Shown here one piece after another: positions 52,484 through 62,210 of a stretch of DNA of 64,000 nucleotides; position 1 is the first letter of the stretch; each line of letters opens with the position of its first letter. The stretch is from Paraburkholderia flava (GTDB taxonomy: Bacteria; Pseudomonadota; Gammaproteobacteria; Burkholderiales; Burkholderiaceae). The notes under the pieces were generated by a model. That model made no database searches. It worked only from the letters and a program-made list of their open reading frames with translations, and was not told where the DNA came from. The DNA lies in assembly GCF_004359985.1 (NCBI RefSeq), contig NZ_SMRO01000001.1, positions 1,655,100-1,719,099 on the forward strand, written 5' to 3'. A program made the position numbers and the translations under genes.

Positions 52484-53512
52484 ATGAAAGCACTTGCGAA
52501 ACTGGAACGCGGCCCCGGGTTGACGCTGACCGACGTGAAGAAACCCGAGGTCGGCCACAACGACGTGATGATCCGTATCAAGCGGACGGCAATCTGCGGC
52601 ACCGACATCCACATCTGGAAGTGGGACGACTGGGCACAAAAGACGATTCCGGTGCCGATGCACGTCGGTCATGAATACGTCGGCGAAATTGTCGAGATGG
52701 GTCAGGAAGTGCGCGGTTTCGCGATCGGCGATCGTGTGTCCGGCGAAGGGCACATCACGTGCGGCTTCTGTCGTAACTGTCGTGCGGGGCGTCGTCATCT
52801 GTGCCGCAATACGACGGGCGTCGGCGTGAATCGCGAAGGGGCGTTCGCCGAATACCTGGTGATTCCCGCGTTCAACGCATTCAAGATTCCGTCGGACATC
52901 TCCGACGATCTCGCCGCCATCTTCGATCCGTTCGGCAACGCGACGCATACCGCGCTGTCGTTCAACCTCGTCGGCGAAGACGTATTGATTACCGGCGCGG
53001 GACCGATCGGCATCATGGCTGTCGCGATTGCGAAGCACGTCGGTGCGCGCAACGTGGTGATCACCGACGTCAACGATTACCGTCTCGAGCTTGCGCGCAA
53101 GATGGGCGCCACGCGCGCGGTGAACGTGTCGCGCGAAACGCTACACGACGTGATGGCCGATCTGCACATGACCGAAGGTTTCGACGTCGGGCTCGAGATG
53201 TCGGGTGTACCGAGCGCGTTCACCGGGATGCTCGAAGCGATGAATCACGGCGGCAAGATCGCGTTGCTCGGCATTCCGCCCGCGCAGACCGCGATCGACT
53301 GGACCCAGGTGATCTTCAAGGGCCTCGAAATCAAGGGCATTTATGGACGCGAGATGTTCGAGACCTGGTACAAGATGGTCGCGATGCTGCAAAGCGGACT
53401 CGACCTCTCGCCGATCCTCACGCACCGCTTTGCGGTCGCCGATTACGAAAAGGCTTTCGCCACGATGCTGTCCGGCGAAAGCGGCAAGGTCATTCTCGAC
53501 TGGACCGCGTAA
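52484..53512 (+). CDS. tdh: L-threonine 3-dehydrogenase
   Basis: A 342-residue zinc alcohol dehydrogenase-type enzyme. The catalytic zinc region is [11 protein letters not shown] near residue 38 with G-H-E-Y-V-G-E. The structural zinc cysteines are in [15 protein letters not shown] near 88-102, and the NAD motif is G-A-G-P-I-G-I-M-A. It oxidises threonine to 2-amino-3-ketobutyrate, the substrate of Kbl next to it. Confidence 0.96.
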   Translation: MKALAKLERGPGLTLTDVKKPEVGHNDVMIRIKRTAICGTDIHIWKWDDWAQKTIPVPMHVGHEYVGEIVEMGQEVRGFAIGDRVSGEGHITCGFCRNCRAGRRHLCRNTTGVGVNREGAFAEYLVIPAFNAFKIPSDISDDLAAIFDPFGNATHTALSFNLVGEDVLITGAGPIGIMAVAIAKHVGARNVVITDVNDYRLELARKMGATRAVNVSRETLHDVMADLHMTEGFDVGLEMSGVPSAFTGMLEAMNHGGKIALLGIPPAQTAIDWTQVIFKGLEIKGIYGREMFETWYKMVAMLQSGLDLSPILTHRFAVADYEKAFATMLSGESGKVILDWTA

Positions 53513-53524
53513 CGAGCCTCGGAA

Positions 53525-54184
53525 TCAACCGGCTGCCGGCCGCACGAACTCGGCCTGAATGCGCACATGCACGTCGTCGCCGACGGCCGGATACCACGTT
53601 CCCAACCCGAACTTCGCTCGACTGAAGCGGCCTTCCGCTGAAAAGCCGAGCGTGTCCTGCTTCGTCAGCGGATCCGGCGCGAAGCCATTGAACGTGACAT
53701 CGAGCGTGACCGGTTGCGTCACGCCGCGAATCGTCAGATCGCCGGTCAACGTGCCGCGTCCATCGCCGGTGCGCTCGAAGCGCGTGCTGACGAAATGCAT
53801 CTGCGGATAGCGCGCAACGTCGAACATGCTGTCGCTTTTGACGAGCTTGTCGAGAATCGGCACGTTCGTATCGACGCTGTCTGCGTCGATCGTCACGTCC
53901 ACCTGGCTTTTGTCGAGTCCGCCCGGATTCCAGTCCAGCTGCGCCTTCACACGATCGAACCGCATCGTGAAGCGCGAATACTTCAGATGGTCGACATCGA
54001 AAATCACGCTCCAGTGGTGCGGATCGAGCGCGTATTGCCCAGCGGGCACGCGCGCTTCGGTCGGGCTGACAGTGTGCGTGACCACCTGCAGCGGCGTACA
54101 CGCAGCCACGAGCGTGAGCACGGAGGCAGCGAAGACAGTCGACAACATACGCGCGAAAGCCGCGCGGCCTGCGATTCTTTTCAT
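53525..54184 (-). CDS. YceI-family periplasmic lipoprotein
   Basis: A 219-residue protein. The signal ends L-V-A-A-C near residue 29, a lipobox. The YceI barrel follows: Y-A-L-D-P-H-H-W-S-V-I-F-D-V-D-H and D-L-T-I-R-G-V-T-Q-P-V-T-L-D-V. YceI proteins bind isoprenoid quinones or similar lipids in a long cavity. It is divergent from the TetR gene, which may regulate it, and convergent with tdh. Confidence 0.88.
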   Translation of the reverse strand: MKRIAGRAAFARMLSTVFAASVLTLVAACTPLQVVTHTVSPTEARVPAGQYALDPHHWSVIFDVDHLKYSRFTMRFDRVKAQLDWNPGGLDKSQVDVTIDADSVDTNVPILDKLVKSDSMFDVARYPQMHFVSTRFERTGDGRGTLTGDLTIRGVTQPVTLDVTFNGFAPDPLTKQDTLGFSAEGRFSRAKFGLGTWYPAVGDDVHVRIQAEFVRPAAG

Positions 54185-54269
54185 GGCGAAGAGTCCGTGA
54201 CGCGATCGACATCACGATAACCGAAGTCACGCGATCCCGCGCGCAGCAGCGCACATCAAGACGAAAATC

Positions 54270-54298
54270 TTGACAGGGGAGAACGATCGTTCTACCTT
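54270..54298 (+). promoter_or_regulatory. TetR promoter with overlapping palindromic operator
   Basis: TTGACA (54270-54275) and TACCTT (54293-54298) are 17 bases apart, and between them lies the perfect 14-bp palindrome AGAACGATCGTTCT (54280-54293). A repressor bound to the palindrome would block this promoter. The predicted transcription start is at or next to the ATG at 54306, so the message may be leaderless. Confidence 0.65.
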
Positions 54299-54305
54299 AA
54301 ACGAC

Positions 54306-54932
54306 ATGACGACCTCTCCCGATTCCCCGACGACACCCAGCGCACGCGAACGCCTGCTCGAGGCCGCCGAAGCGCTGATTTACGCAGGCGGCATCCACGC
54401 GACCGGCGTCGATGCGATCGTCAAGCAGTCAGGCACCGCGCGCAAAAGCTTCTACACGCACTTCGAATCGAAGGATGCGCTCGTCGCAGCCGCACTGGAG
54501 CGACGCGACGAACGCTGGATGAACTGGTTCATCGCGGGCACGAAGCGCCACGGCAGAACGCCGCGCACGCAGCTTCTCGGTATGTTTGACGTGCTGCGTG
54601 AATGGTTCGTGTCCGACGACTTTCACGGCTGCGCATTTTTGAACGCAGCGGGCGAAATCGCTACGGCCGACGACCCGATCCGGATCGTCGCGCGCGAGCA
54701 CAAGGAACGCCTGCTGCGATTCGTGCGAACCGTCTGCGACGAATACATCGCATCGAGCGGCGAGAGCGCACGGCTTGCTGCGCGCCTGTCCCGTCAATGG
54801 CTGATTCTGATCGACGGTGCGATCGGCGTCGCGCTCGTGAGCGGCGACGCCGATGCCGCGCTCGATGCGCGCGCCGCGGCCGAGCGAGTGCTCGACAGCA
54901 ACACCACCCCATCGCGCAAACCGTCGGCCTGA
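54306..54932 (+). CDS. TetR-family transcriptional regulator
   Basis: A 208-residue TetR regulator. The N-terminal helix-turn-helix is E-R-L-L-E-A-A-E-A-L-I-Y-A-G-G-I-H-A-T-G-type (kept short here) with S-G-T-A-R-K-S-F-Y-T-H-F-E-S-K near residues 40-54. The ligand-binding helices follow. The palindrome just upstream is its likely operator. The start at 54306 is chosen because the domain begins there. Neighbours that it may control are the divergent YceI gene and the downstream SnoaL-like gene. Confidence 0.9.
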   Translation: MTTSPDSPTTPSARERLLEAAEALIYAGGIHATGVDAIVKQSGTARKSFYTHFESKDALVAAALERRDERWMNWFIAGTKRHGRTPRTQLLGMFDVLREWFVSDDFHGCAFLNAAGEIATADDPIRIVAREHKERLLRFVRTVCDEYIASSGESARLAARLSRQWLILIDGAIGVALVSGDADAALDARAAAERVLDSNTTPSRKPSA

Positions 54933-54990
54933 CCACTAAACACACCACACCCGACTACCGGTCGCGCAAGCGATCTCACCCTGAGGAAAC

Positions 54991-55473
54991 ATGATGAGCG
55001 ATTCGATCGAAACCCGTCCGCCCGTTCCGCCGTTCACACGCGAAACGGCGATCCAGAAAGTGCGAGGCGCCGAAGACGGCTGGAACACCCGCGACCCGCA
55101 GCGCGTGTCGCTCGCGTACACGCCGCAAAGCGTGTGGCGCAACCGCTCGGAGTTCGTCACCGGGCGCGCGGAAATCGTCGGCCTGTTGCAGCGCAAATGG
55201 GCGAAGGAACTCGACTACCGGCTGATCAAGGAGCTGTGGGCGTTCGGCGACAATCGCATCGCGGTGCGTTTCGCGTATGAGTGGCACGACGATTCAAACA
55301 ACTGGTTTCGCTCGTACGGCAACGAGAACTGGGAGTTCGACGAGCATGGCCTGATGGCGCGTCGTCACGCGAGCATCAACGACTTGCCGATCCGCGAAGC
55401 CGACCGTCTGTATCACTGGCCGCTCGGCCGCCGTCCCGACGATCATCCTGGCCTGTCGGATCTCGGTCTCTGA
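54991..55473 (+). CDS. DUF1348 / SnoaL-like NTF2-fold protein
   Basis: A 160-residue cytoplasmic protein of the NTF2-like DUF1348 family. It has the family opening [20 protein letters not shown] and a strand-rich core [16 protein letters not shown]2-fold proteins include isomerases and hydrolases, but DUF1348 has no proven activity. GAGGA precedes a pair of ATGs; 54991 or 54994 is the start. A long hairpin at 55493 ends the transcript. Confidence 0.85.
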   Translation: MMSDSIETRPPVPPFTRETAIQKVRGAEDGWNTRDPQRVSLAYTPQSVWRNRSEFVTGRAEIVGLLQRKWAKELDYRLIKELWAFGDNRIAVRFAYEWHDDSNNWFRSYGNENWEFDEHGLMARRHASINDLPIREADRLYHWPLGRRPDDHPGLSDLGL

Positions 55474-55492
55474 GCTGCTATTGATATATCCC

Positions 55493-55533
55493 TGCAACGC
55501 GGGCTGCGGTACAGACCGACGGCCCGCGTTGCA
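55493..55533 (+). terminator. Long stem-loop after the DUF1348 gene
   Basis: TGCAACGCGGGC (55493-55504) pairs perfectly with GCCCGCGTTGCA (55522-55533) across a 17-base loop. It lies 20 bases past the stop. The following bases are pyrimidine-rich but not a clean T-tract. Confidence 0.55.
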
Positions 55534-55741
55534 ACTTCTTCACCCCTCTGTCACCCGCTTTCGCTATTGTCCTTTCCCCTGACGGCAACGCGTTCCGCGT
55601 GCCGCAGTTCCCGTGCCCGTGATTCTGAGCAGCGCCTCCACTGCCCCGCAACAGGTTGAGGTACAGTGCGACGGGCGCAGCCCGATAACCTCGGCGGAAC
55701 AACAATCGTGACACCGGCGCGCGACCGGTGACGGAGAAGAC

Positions 55742-56266
55742 ATGCGTTTTTGGCAGACGACAAAGAGAACGACGCGCGTATTCGCATTAGCGGCGCTCGT
55801 CGCCGGTTTGACCGCAGCGCCGGCCACGCGCGCGGCCGATTGGTGTTCAGGCGGTGTGTGGGTCGATGCGATGCTCGGCTCGTATCACATCAATCCCGAC
55901 CGCGATAAGCACTTCGAGCAGTTCAATCCCGGCCTCGGCGTCGAGTGCTGGCTCGGTAGCGAATGGGCGGTGACCGCAGGCGGATTCCGCAATTCGCTGC
56001 GCCGGCCGTCGTGGTATGGCGGTGGCGTCTGGGCACCGGAATTCCTGCATTGGGGCTTCATTCGACTCGCGGCGATGGGCGGCATCATCTCCGGCTACAA
56101 CTACGGCAACTGGGGCCTCGGTCGCAATCACACGATCGGCCCGGTCGCCGCGCCGATCGTGATGGTCGAATACAAGAATGTCGGTGCAAACTTCATCGTC
56201 ATTCCGCCGATCCCCTCCGACGATCTGCCGTTCACGATCGGCTTCCAGGTGAAGGTGCGCTTCTAG
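55742..56266 (+). CDS. Outer-membrane beta-barrel protein, PagP-like
   Basis: A 174-residue exported protein with a Sec signal (about residues 1-31, ending T-R-A-A). The remainder alternates in short amphipathic strands rich in Gly, Trp and Tyr, and ends in K-V-R-F, a typical barrel C-terminus with a terminal Phe. Size and the order of strands recall the lipid A palmitoyltransferase PagP, but I cannot see the catalytic His/Asp/Ser set with certainty. Its stop overlaps that of the ankyrin gene on the other strand. Confidence 0.6.
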   Translation: MRFWQTTKRTTRVFALAALVAGLTAAPATRAADWCSGGVWVDAMLGSYHINPDRDKHFEQFNPGLGVECWLGSEWAVTAGGFRNSLRRPSWYGGGVWAPEFLHWGFIRLAAMGGIISGYNYGNWGLGRNHTIGPVAAPIVMVEYKNVGANFIVIPPIPSDDLPFTIGFQVKVRF

Positions 56267-56874
56267 CGCGTCGCGCCCACCTTGCGCAGCGCATTCGCCG
56301 CCGCGCGATTGCCCTGCGCGTCGGCCATCTGCAGCGCAGTGCCGCCATGCGCATCGGTGTGGTCGGGATTCGCGCCGTGCGCGACCAGTTCGGGCAGTAA
56401 CGTGAGGCGTCCGAACAACGCTGCGAACGACAGCGCCGTTTCTCCCGCATTGTTCGTTTGATCGATGTTGCACGACGTCTGCATCAGACGTCGCGCGATC
56501 GCCGCTTCGCCCTTGAAAAGCGCGCCCATCAACGCCGTGTTGCCATGGCTGTCGCCGACGCACGCGTTCGCGCCCGCTCCGATCAGGAAATCGAGCGCGG
56601 CCGGCTGGTCGTCGTATGCGGACAGGATCAGCGCGGTATAGCCGGCGTCCGTTTGACTGTCGACCGGATAGCCGGCATCGAGCAGCGCCTTCAGGATGTC
56701 GATACGGCCGAGACGCGCGGCGGCGAACCATTCGTCATCGTATCGATGAAGATTCGCGCTCACCGCGTCGCGTGTCGGCACGACGAGTTCGGGCGTCGTG
56801 CTGCAACCGGCGGCGAACGCAATGCATGCGACTGCGCATGCCGCTGCGCACTTCAGTCGGGAAACGGATCGCAT
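56263..56874 (-). CDS. Ankyrin-repeat lipoprotein next to catalase
   Basis: A 203-residue protein. The signal ends F-A-A-G-C, giving a lipidated cysteine near residue 24. Four to five ankyrin repeats follow (D-A-G-Y-T-A-L-I-L-S-A-Y, H-G-N-T-A-L-M-G-A-L, N-A-G-E-T-A-L-S-F-A-A and H-G-G-T-A-L-Q-M-A). In Pseudomonas, AnkB beside catalase is needed for full catalase activity. Here the catalase gene lies directly upstream and is also exported. The ATG at 56874 is preferred to 56907 because the signal begins there. Confidence 0.85.
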   Translation of the reverse strand: MRSVSRLKCAAACAVACIAFAAGCSTTPELVVPTRDAVSANLHRYDDEWFAAARLGRIDILKALLDAGYPVDSQTDAGYTALILSAYDDQPAALDFLIGAGANACVGDSHGNTALMGALFKGEAAIARRLMQTSCNIDQTNNAGETALSFAALFGRLTLLPELVAHGANPDHTDAHGGTALQMADAQGNRAAANALRKVGATR

Positions 56875-56958
56875 GTTGGGTCTACCGGAAGACGAAGGAT
56901 CAGACATTCGTCACGCGACGGCATGACACCAGCCGTCGCGCAACGCACAGTCACCGCA

Positions 56959-58491
56959 TCAGTCAGCGAGCTTCGCAGCCTGTTGCGCGACACGCGAAGC
57001 ATCCGCATGCGTGGCGCTCGCGAGACGCTTGCCGTAGTCCTCGTCGGCCTTGTAGAAGTACGACAGCATCGTGTACTTGTTGCCGTCGTTCGTGACGTGG
57101 TTCAGATCCGCAGCGAGCGCGGTGACGAGATCGCCCTTGTCCTGCGCAGACAGCGACCGGTAGTACTCGCCGGCCTGGCGGAAGTTGAGCGTCTTGTGGA
57201 TCGCCTGCTGCTGTGTCGTGCCCGTCAGCGGCGTCTGCACAGGTTTGTACTGCGGGTCCTGTGCGAGCTCCGCGATACTCGACGGCTCGTAGTTCACGTC
57301 GCCCTTGCGATCGCCGAAATTCATCAGGCCGTCCTGATTGTTGTTCGTGACGGGCACGCGCGGCCGGTTGATCGGCAGGTCGAGGTAATTCGGTCCGAGC
57401 CGGTACATCTGCGTATCGGCATACGAGAACAGGCGACCCTGCAGCATCCGGTCTTCCGACGGCTCGATGCCCGGCACCATTCGCGAAGGTGCGAACGCGG
57501 ATTCCTCGGTGCTCTGGAAGTAGTTGTCCGGCACGCGGTTCAGCGTCATCGTGCCGATCTTGCGCTCGGGCACCGACGACCAGACCTTCGTGTCGTCGAG
57601 CGCGTCGTAGTCGAACTTGCCGAGATCATCCGGATTCAATACCTGGATATACAGATCCCATTTCGGATAGTCGCCATTTTTCAATGCGCCATACAGATCG
57701 TTCGACATCAGATTCCAGTCTTTTCCGATCGATGCCGGAATGTCCTGCGGCCGGATGCCATGAATGCCTTGCTCGCTTTTCCAATGGAATTTCACGTAAT
57801 GCACTTCGCCTTTTGCATTCACGAGCTTGAACGCATGCACGCCGAAGCCATCCATATGCCGGTACGAATTCGGCATTCCACCGTCGGTGTACAGGCGGGT
57901 CAGCATGTTCGTCGCTTCGGGCGCGTGCGCGAAGAAGTCGAACGCGAGATTGGCATCCTGCACACCGGTCACCGCGCTCGGTTTGTTCGCGTGAACGAAG
58001 TCGGGGAACTTGATTGCGTCGCGAATGAAGAAGATCGGCAAGTTGATGCCGACCAGATCCCAGTTACCTTGCTGCGTGTAGAACTTCGTCGCGAAGCCAC
58101 GCGGATCGCGAGCCTGCTCGGGTGATCCTCGATAGCCCATCACCGTAGAAAACCGCACGAATACAGGCGTATGCGCACCCGGCGTGAAAACCTGCGCCTT
58201 CGATAGATCCGAAATGTCGGCGTCCGCGACGAACTCGCCGAACGCACCGGTGCCACGTGCATGCACGACACGCTCGGGGATGCGTTCGCGATCGAAGCGT
58301 TGAAGTTTCTCGGTGAGATCTGAATCCTGCAGCAGCGTTGGGCCGCTCGGACCAGCTGTCTGCGAGTTCTGGTTGTCGCCGATCGGAGCGCCGGCGTCGC
58401 GCGTGAGATCGGCAGCGAATGATGTCGACGCAAGCGCGACAGCGAGCGCTGCGGGAAGAAACTTGAGGGCATGTCTGGCGTATTTCGCCAT
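56959..58491 (-). CDS. Exported monofunctional heme catalase
   Basis: A 510-residue clade catalase with a Sec signal peptide (M-A-K-Y-A-R-H-A-L-K, ending S-T-S-F-A-A). The distal histidine is in V-V-H-A-R-G-T-G-A-F-G. The asparagine is in G-I-N-L-P-I-F-F-I-R-D, and the proximal heme Tyr in R-L-F-S-Y-A-D-T-Q. It breaks down hydrogen peroxide in the periplasm. GGAG lies 8 bases before the ATG at 58491. The ankyrin lipoprotein follows in the same operon. The upstream region is AT-rich and may bind OxyR, though no full site was recognised. Confidence 0.92.
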   Translation of the reverse strand: MAKYARHALKFLPAALAVALASTSFAADLTRDAGAPIGDNQNSQTAGPSGPTLLQDSDLTEKLQRFDRERIPERVVHARGTGAFGEFVADADISDLSKAQVFTPGAHTPVFVRFSTVMGYRGSPEQARDPRGFATKFYTQQGNWDLVGINLPIFFIRDAIKFPDFVHANKPSAVTGVQDANLAFDFFAHAPEATNMLTRLYTDGGMPNSYRHMDGFGVHAFKLVNAKGEVHYVKFHWKSEQGIHGIRPQDIPASIGKDWNLMSNDLYGALKNGDYPKWDLYIQVLNPDDLGKFDYDALDDTKVWSSVPERKIGTMTLNRVPDNYFQSTEESAFAPSRMVPGIEPSEDRMLQGRLFSYADTQMYRLGPNYLDLPINRPRVPVTNNNQDGLMNFGDRKGDVNYEPSSIAELAQDPQYKPVQTPLTGTTQQQAIHKTLNFRQAGEYYRSLSAQDKGDLVTALAADLNHVTNDGNKYTMLSYFYKADEDYGKRLASATHADASRVAQQAAKLAD

Positions 58492-58877
58492 GATCGTCTC
58501 CAGCTGATTGTGGGGGGCGGGTCGCTTGTGGCGCGCTTGTGGCTCAATACGCAGCGAATGGTATTGAATGCGGTATTGAGCGACCAATCGAATTTTGAAA
58601 TTAAACAGATAGCTCGTTTTAATTGTCAGCCGTAAACGCGATGAGCAATAACGCTATGCATCTACATGGCATTTCCGAAAGGAATTTGCGAAAAGATGTG
58701 CATGAATTATTGCGTGTATTGATGTGTCGACGAGCAGGGCGCCACGCGATGACTTATCGCTATCGAGCGGATCGGAATTATCAAACGCAGCTGACATGTT
58801 GAACGGCTACCCTACCGGCCAGTACGCGAACGCGGCAACCGTGCCGCAGCGACCTATTCCATTCGACGGAGCCGTGC
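58492..58877. other. Intergenic region between catalase and sigma-factor genes
   Basis: These 386 bases contain an AT-rich part (about 58560-58720) and no credible gene. They must hold the catalase promoter on the minus strand and the promoter of the sigma factor gene on the plus strand. No perfect operator or hairpin was found. Confidence 0.5.
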
Positions 58878-59429
58878 ATGACTGCACGATTCGATACCAG
58901 GACATCGCGCGCCCGAACACGCGCAGTTACATCGGACGGAGACACCTTGTCTGCGCAGCTCATCACGATGCTGCCGCAGCTGTGGGCATTCGCGTTGCGA
59001 CTCTGCGGAGACGGGTGCGCAGCCGAGCATCTCGTGCAATGCGCGTGTGCACGGACGCTCGAGCAGCCGTACCATTCGCGCTCCGACGACGTCTCGCCAT
59101 GGGTCGCGCTGTTGTGCGAGCTGTACGCGACCTGGCACAGCGAGCGGCATGAGCCCCCGATGTATGGCGACCGTCGTCACGATACGTCCACACAGCGACA
59201 TGACCCATCGATCGTCGACGCTGTCGATTGCCTGCCCGACGTGCAGCGCGTTGCGCTACTGCTGATCGAAGTCGAAGGCCTGAGCTACGACGAAACGGCC
59301 AGCGTGCTGAACGTTCCCGTCGCAATGGCGATGAGTCACCTATCGCGTGCGAGACGAACGCTGGGTGCCCAGTTTGTCGGCCGGGCATTGCGCGGCAATG
59401 CAGCTTCCGGCGAATCGGCCGTGCGGTAA
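58878..59429 (+). CDS. Sigma-70 family (ECF-like) sigma factor
   Basis: A 183-residue protein. A clear region 4 lies near residues 115-165 (L-P-D-V-Q-R-V-A-L-L-L-I-E-V-E-G-L-S-Y-D-E-T-A-type segment, then S-H-L-S-R-A-R). Region 2 is degenerate (L-W-A-F-A-L-R-L-C-G-D-G-C-A-A-E-H), with cysteines in place of usual residues. GGAG lies 6 bases before the ATG. No anti-sigma gene follows; a CHRD-domain gene comes next on the same strand. Confidence 0.78.
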   Translation: MTARFDTRTSRARTRAVTSDGDTLSAQLITMLPQLWAFALRLCGDGCAAEHLVQCACARTLEQPYHSRSDDVSPWVALLCELYATWHSERHEPPMYGDRRHDTSTQRHDPSIVDAVDCLPDVQRVALLLIEVEGLSYDETASVLNVPVAMAMSHLSRARRTLGAQFVGRALRGNAASGESAVR

Positions 59430-59613
59430 GCCGTTACGCGGGATGACGCATGAGCATTGCCGCACTGCACGAACGGGAGCCGCACCCGGAACCGGAAATC
59501 ACACAACGAAAAACCGATGGAATAATTCCCCAAGGGTGTACGTTCTGAAAGCAAGCAGCCACCACGCTGCCGATTTGCGACCTGCTCCCAGCCACTCAAA
59601 AACGGAAAACATC

Positions 59614-60051
59614 GTGAAACTGAACCTGACTCTCTCCGCACTCGCCCTGACCATCGGCCTGGCTTCGCCGCTCATCGCGATGGCCGACATGCTGAACGTG
59701 CACGCGGATCTGACCGCCGCCGCCGAAGTGCCGCCGAAGACCAGCGACGGTCACGGCCAGCTGACCGGCATGTACGACACGTCGTCGAAGGATTTGCAGT
59801 GGACGGTCGAGTACTCGGGCCTGACCGGCCCGGCGACGATGGCGCACTTCCACGGCCCGGCACCGGTCGGCAAGAATGCGAGCGTGGTGATTCCGATCGC
59901 CGCCGCCGATCTGCCGAGCCCGATCAAGGGTCACGCGACGCTGACCGACGCGCAGGAAAAGGATCTGCTGGCCGGCAACTGGTACTTCAACGTGCACACG
60001 GCGAAGAACCCCGGCGGCGAGATTCGCGGCCAGGTTGCTGCAACGAAGTAA
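59614..60051 (+). CDS. CHRD-domain periplasmic protein
   Basis: A 145-residue exported protein with a Sec signal (ending I-A-M-A-D) and one CHRD domain. The family markers A-H-F-H-G-P-A and W-Y-F-N-V-H-T-A-K-N-P-G-G-E-I-R-G-Q-type end are present. CHRD domains occur in animal chordin and in many bacterial secreted proteins of unknown role, sometimes linked to copper or superoxide dismutase-like folds. The start is a GTG after a weak GGAAAAC site. Confidence 0.85.
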   Translation: MKLNLTLSALALTIGLASPLIAMADMLNVHADLTAAAEVPPKTSDGHGQLTGMYDTSSKDLQWTVEYSGLTGPATMAHFHGPAPVGKNASVVIPIAAADLPSPIKGHATLTDAQEKDLLAGNWYFNVHTAKNPGGEIRGQVAATK

Positions 60052-60121
60052 GCGCAGGCTTTCGCGTGATACGACCGGTTATGTGCCGGTCGCATCGCGC
60101 GTTGATTTCAACCCACAGTCA

Positions 60122-60763
60122 TCACCAGCGCAGCAATCGCGGTCCCGCCAGAGCACCCACCGCTGTTGGCAGCGCGATGCCCAGCACATACCAGACTGCC
60201 CAGAACGGCACGGTCATCTCCGGACAGTGCAGGCAGTACGCGATGGTCGCAACCGATCCCGACAGCAGTCCTGCCGCCGCGCCCGCGAGCCGCAGCCGCG
60301 TCGGCGCGAGGCCGCGCATCGCGATGAACGTCGCGATGCAGCCCGGCACCGACAGCAGCGCGATGTTGAACGGGCACGAATGCCACGTATGACCGAATAT
60401 CAACGTGGCGCGCGAGTCGGGCGACGCCAGCCATAACACGACGAGTGCGGCGAGCCAGACCACCACGACCGGCGTCGCCACGCCTCCCCATGCACGTCCG
60501 ACGGCAACGCCCGGCCGCGACAACCGCGCGGTCAGCACGAGCGCCGCAATCGCGAGACACAGCGGCAATGCGAGCTTGACCCAGAACAGCGGCGTCACGA
60601 GCATCGTGCCGATATCGGGGCGAACGCCGTAGCCGAACACCGCGATCAGCGTGGCGCCGAGTGCGCCGACGAGCAGTGCCGGCGCGAGACGCCGGGTCAC
60701 GGCATGGCGCTTGACGGGGACAACATCCGTCGCGAGCAGCGAAATAAGCGCGTCGGTTTTCAT
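60122..60763 (-). CDS. nrsF: NrsF-type membrane anti-sigma factor (DUF1109)
   Basis: A 213-residue inner-membrane protein with six hydrophobic helices and the DUF1109 pattern: a short cytoplasmic N-terminus ([11 protein letters not shown]), then helices with cysteine pairs in H-S-C-P-F-N and C-L-H-C-P-E-M. In Caulobacter, NrsF holds sigma-F inactive and senses metals through conserved cysteines. It overlaps the sigF stop as ATGA, so the two are translated together. Confidence 0.9.
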   Translation of the reverse strand: MKTDALISLLATDVVPVKRHAVTRRLAPALLVGALGATLIAVFGYGVRPDIGTMLVTPLFWVKLALPLCLAIAALVLTARLSRPGVAVGRAWGGVATPVVVVWLAALVVLWLASPDSRATLIFGHTWHSCPFNIALLSVPGCIATFIAMRGLAPTRLRLAGAAAGLLSGSVATIAYCLHCPEMTVPFWAVWYVLGIALPTAVGALAGPRLLRW

Positions 60764-61335
60764 ACGGTGGCTCCTTTAATCTTCAACGCCAGGGCTTTCA
60801 GCCCCCGATGCACGCCGACCTTGATCGCCGATTCGGTGAGGCCGGTGAGCTGCGCGGTTTCGGCGACCGACAATCCTTGCAGCTTCACGTGCACGATCGG
60901 CAGCCGCTGCCGGTCGGGTAGATGGTCGAGCAGTTTTTCGAGGTCGCGTTTTGCGTCGGCGGGCTCGGTGTCGGAGGCGGCGAACAGCTCGGACTCGTCG
61001 TCGAGCGGATCGTGCAGCGCTTCGCGGCGCGACCGCGCGCGCAGAAAATCGGTCAGCTTGTAGCGCGCGATCGCGTGGACCCATGCGGTCAGCGGTTCTT
61101 CCGGACGATACGTGTGCCGGCCATTGTGCACGGCAAGCAGGATCTCCTGAACGATATCCTCGATCTCGTCGTGCAGGTGAAAGAGCCGCTTGCGCAGGAA
61201 CGCGCGCAGATGGCCGGTCAGGTCGGCGAGGAACGCATGATAGGCCGCCTGGTCGCCGTCCAGCGACCGGACGAGCAGCGCCCTGAGGCGTTCTTCGACA
61301 GGCCGCGCAAGGCCGGGATCGGTACTGTGGGTCAT
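60760..61335 (-). CDS. sigF: ECF sigma factor SigF
   Basis: A 191-residue ECF sigma factor. Region 2 lies near residues 40-100 ([24 protein letters not shown]) and region 4 near 135-185 ([24 protein letters not shown]). Together with NrsF it forms the sigma-F system that in Caulobacter answers to copper and other metals. Three exact copies of its known promoter pattern lie within 2 kb, upstream of the thioredoxin, DUF4148 and bufferin units. Confidence 0.92.
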   Translation of the reverse strand: MTHSTDPGLARPVEERLRALLVRSLDGDQAAYHAFLADLTGHLRAFLRKRLFHLHDEIEDIVQEILLAVHNGRHTYRPEEPLTAWVHAIARYKLTDFLRARSRREALHDPLDDESELFAASDTEPADAKRDLEKLLDHLPDRQRLPIVHVKLQGLSVAETAQLTGLTESAIKVGVHRGLKALALKIKGATV

Positions 61336-61481
61336 CGCGGAGACGGCGTTCGGACGCCGTGAGGTTGCGGAAGTGACCGTTAGTCGGCGAACCGGGCCGG
61401 TTCTTACAGCCCGAGCGAACGATTTTTTCGATGCACGAAGCCCGAGCCGCGATTCGAGTGAGAAGATCGCGCGTCCGCCAA

Positions 61482-62210
61482 TCAGATCGACGTCGTGAAC
61501 GTAGTCAGCCACGCAGGACTCACTGCCAGCGCCGCTGCCTCGATCTGCCGGTCGAAACCCGTCAGCACGACACCGCCCAGCACGACGAACAGCGCGCCGA
61601 GCACCCAGCGCGAGCGCTGACCGAACGTCGCGAGCGTGCCGCGCAACCGCAGCATCGACGCACGCGACACGACGCCCACCAGCAGCAGCGGCAGCCCCGC
61701 GCCGAACCCGAACACGATCATCAGCAACGCGATCTGGCCGAGGTGCTGGCCCTGCGCGGCGAGCGTTGTCGCGGCGCCGAGCGTCGGTCCGACACACGGA
61801 CTCCACACGAACCCCAGCAGCAGACCGATCAGCAACTGACCGGCGAGGCCGTCGCCGCTCACGCGATCGAGCGCTTGTTGACCGGTCGCGCCGACCTGTG
61901 CGCTCACCCGCGCGAACCGTTCCTGCAACCGGCCGGACAACATCACGAGACCGAACGCGACCATCAACGCGGCAGCGAGACGCCGCAGCATGTCCGCATC
62001 GAGGCCGATCGACGCACCGAGCGTCGCGAGAAACAGCCCGACCGCCGCGAACGACAACCCGAGGCCAAGCGCGAGCGCGGCGGCGCCGAGCCGATGCTTC
62101 GACAGCGCAGACGCCGCGAGGATCGGCAGCAGCGGCAGCACGCACGGCGACAGCACCGACACCACGCCAGCGCCGAACCCGAGCGCGTAAGTCGCGAGAC
62201 CGAAATCCAT
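61482..62210 (-). CDS. ccdA: CcdA/DsbD-like transmembrane thiol transporter
   Basis: A 242-residue inner-membrane protein with six helices. The two redox segments S-P-C-V-L-P-L-L-P (helix 1) and S-P-C-V-G-P-T-L-G (helix 4) carry the cysteine pair that moves electrons from cytoplasmic thioredoxin to the periplasm. Its start (TGATG) touches the stop of the exported thioredoxin gene, its likely electron acceptor. The pair is preceded by a sigma-F promoter. Confidence 0.92.
   Translation of the reverse strand: MDFGLATYALGFGAGVVSVLSPCVLPLLPILAASALSKHRLGAAALALGLGLSFAAVGLFLATLGASIGLDADMLRRLAAALMVAFGLVMLSGRLQERFARVSAQVGATGQQALDRVSGDGLAGQLLIGLLLGFVWSPCVGPTLGAATTLAAQGQHLGQIALLMIVFGFGAGLPLLLVGVVSRASMLRLRGTLATFGQRSRWVLGALFVVLGGVVLTGFDRQIEAAALAVSPAWLTTFTTSI

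Noticed and set aside
55600..55740. Cobalamin-type riboswitch before the outer-membrane barrel gene
   Set aside because: The region is GC-rich and can fold, but the conserved B12-box bases are not present.
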